This document shows, one piece after another, positions 63,631 to 64,000 of a stretch of 64,000 nucleotides of DNA. The notes under the pieces are model-generated. The model made no database searches. It was not told the origin of the DNA and saw nothing but the letters and a program-made list of their open reading frames with translations. Source of the stretch: JAQGMV01 sp963828715 (GTDB taxonomy: Bacteria > Pseudomonadota > Gammaproteobacteria > Burkholderiales > SG8-41); assembly GCA_963828715.1 (NCBI GenBank), contig CAWHFX010000005.1, forward strand, positions 124,001 to 188,000, written 5' to 3'. The position numbers were made by a program, and so were the translations under genes. Numbering within the stretch: the first letter of the stretch is position 1; every line of letters starts with the position of its first letter.

Positions 63631-64000
63631 ATGAGCTCCGCGGATCTTTCCGTGGTTGTTGTGAACAAGCTCGGTCTCGATCGGCTGCAACGCCTTTTTG
63701 AAGCGTGTGCGCAGCAGTCCATCGCCGATCGCCTCGAGCTCGTTATCGTGTCGCCCTTCGATGCTCCAGATCGCGACGAGTCGCGGTTCGCAAGCGTGCG
63801 ATACGTCAAGTATGACTCGATCGATTGCATCGGGGCGCCAAGGGCCGCGGGCGTTCAGGCGTGTTTGGCGCCATTCGTGGTGTTCGCGGAAGACCATTGT
63901 TTTCCCCGGCCGGAATGGGCTGCGGCACTCCTCGGCCGTTTGCGCGAAGGCTGGACGGGCGTGGGGCCATTGATTGTGAATCACAACCCGACAACCCTGG
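63631..64000 (+). CDS. Family 2 glycosyltransferase, 3' end beyond the window
   Basis: From the ATG at 63631 an open frame runs to the window edge without a stop: SSADLSVVVVNKLGLDRLQRLFEACAQQSIADRLELVIVSPFDAPDRDESRFASVRYVKYDS, then AAGVQACLAPFVVFAEDHCFPRPEWAAALLGRLREGWTGVGPLIVNHNPT. AEDHCFPRPEW matches TEDHCFPEAEW of the divergent glycosyltransferase at 62420-63364, so the two are paralogues. About 123 residues are visible. The upstream sequence is GC-rich without an obvious SD. Confidence 0.8.
   Translation, partial: MSSADLSVVVVNKLGLDRLQRLFEACAQQSIADRLELVIVSPFDAPDRDESRFASVRYVKYDSIDCIGAPRAAGVQACLAPFVVFAEDHCFPRPEWAAALLGRLREGWTGVGPLIVNHNPTTL

Noticed and set aside
1..64000. tRNA, rRNA or CRISPR arrays
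   Set aside because: No tRNA cloverleaf, ribosomal RNA signature or regularly spaced repeat array was recognised by eye; dispersed palindromes lack the uniform spacers of a CRISPR.

Overview
The window is a GC-rich chromosomal segment with the gene content of a betaproteobacterium, most likely Burkholderiales. The strongest taxonomic hint is thirteen Bug/TctC-type periplasmic solute-binding proteins in 64 kb, an expansion typical of Bordetella/Cupriavidus-like lineages. No TctA or TctB membrane subunit, rRNA, tRNA or CRISPR array was seen. Many genes are split by single-base shifts. Where the lost frame can be read across the break, almost every shift is one extra base, which looks more like insertion-biased sequencing error than mass gene decay.

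Layout. 1-2.9 kb: the tail of a RelE/ParE-like toxin, a DHDPS-family protein coupled to a Bug protein, and a ribbon-helix-helix/PIN toxin-antitoxin pair. 2.9-11.7 kb (minus strand): a probable operon read in the order MmgE/PrpD, CapA-like phosphoesterase, Bug, UGSC-family selenoprotein, Bug, Bug, with a CaiB-type CoA-transferase further downstream. 11.7-12.0 kb: a MITE-like inverted-repeat element. 12.2-20.7 kb (plus strand): Bug, then SDR, two MmgE/PrpD, DHDPS-family aldolase and two Bug proteins. 20.8-26.6 kb (minus): a badly broken PBP1A, a YidB-like small protein, a c4-type cytochrome, a PQQ-type sugar dehydrogenase and an MFS carrier. 26.8-30.3 kb: a SNF2 helicase with a SWIM zinc-finger partner. 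30.3-33.1 kb (minus): a second PIN toxin-antitoxin pair and a bifunctional beta-oxidation enzyme. 33.4-37.3 kb: Bug, atypical alpha/beta hydrolase, Bug and a divergent WYL regulator. 37.3-46.9 kb: a coiled-coil protein with a nuclease-like C-terminus, an alkylsulfatase, an integrase remnant, a ModA-like binding protein with a beta-propeller protein, a Bug protein and an FMN alpha-hydroxyacid dehydrogenase. 47-57.4 kb: an ACT protein, two Bug proteins, a DUF4130-UdgX/SplB-like DNA-repair pair, a racemase-like protein, a hydrolase, catalase HPII and a ferritin-like protein. 57.5-64 kb: Bug, an NHL protein, a transglutaminase, and a GMC oxidoreductase with two divergent glycosyltransferases.

Most enzymes fit scavenging of small carboxylates: Bug proteins capture the acid, and DHDPS-like, PrpD-like, CoA-transferase and beta-oxidation enzymes process it. 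The standout is at 6462-8082 (minus). It has an in-frame TGA in the UGSC motif followed at the right distance by a perfect 8-bp hairpin with a G-starting loop, so it is very probably a real selenocysteine codon. Conventional gene calling would split this gene into pieces.
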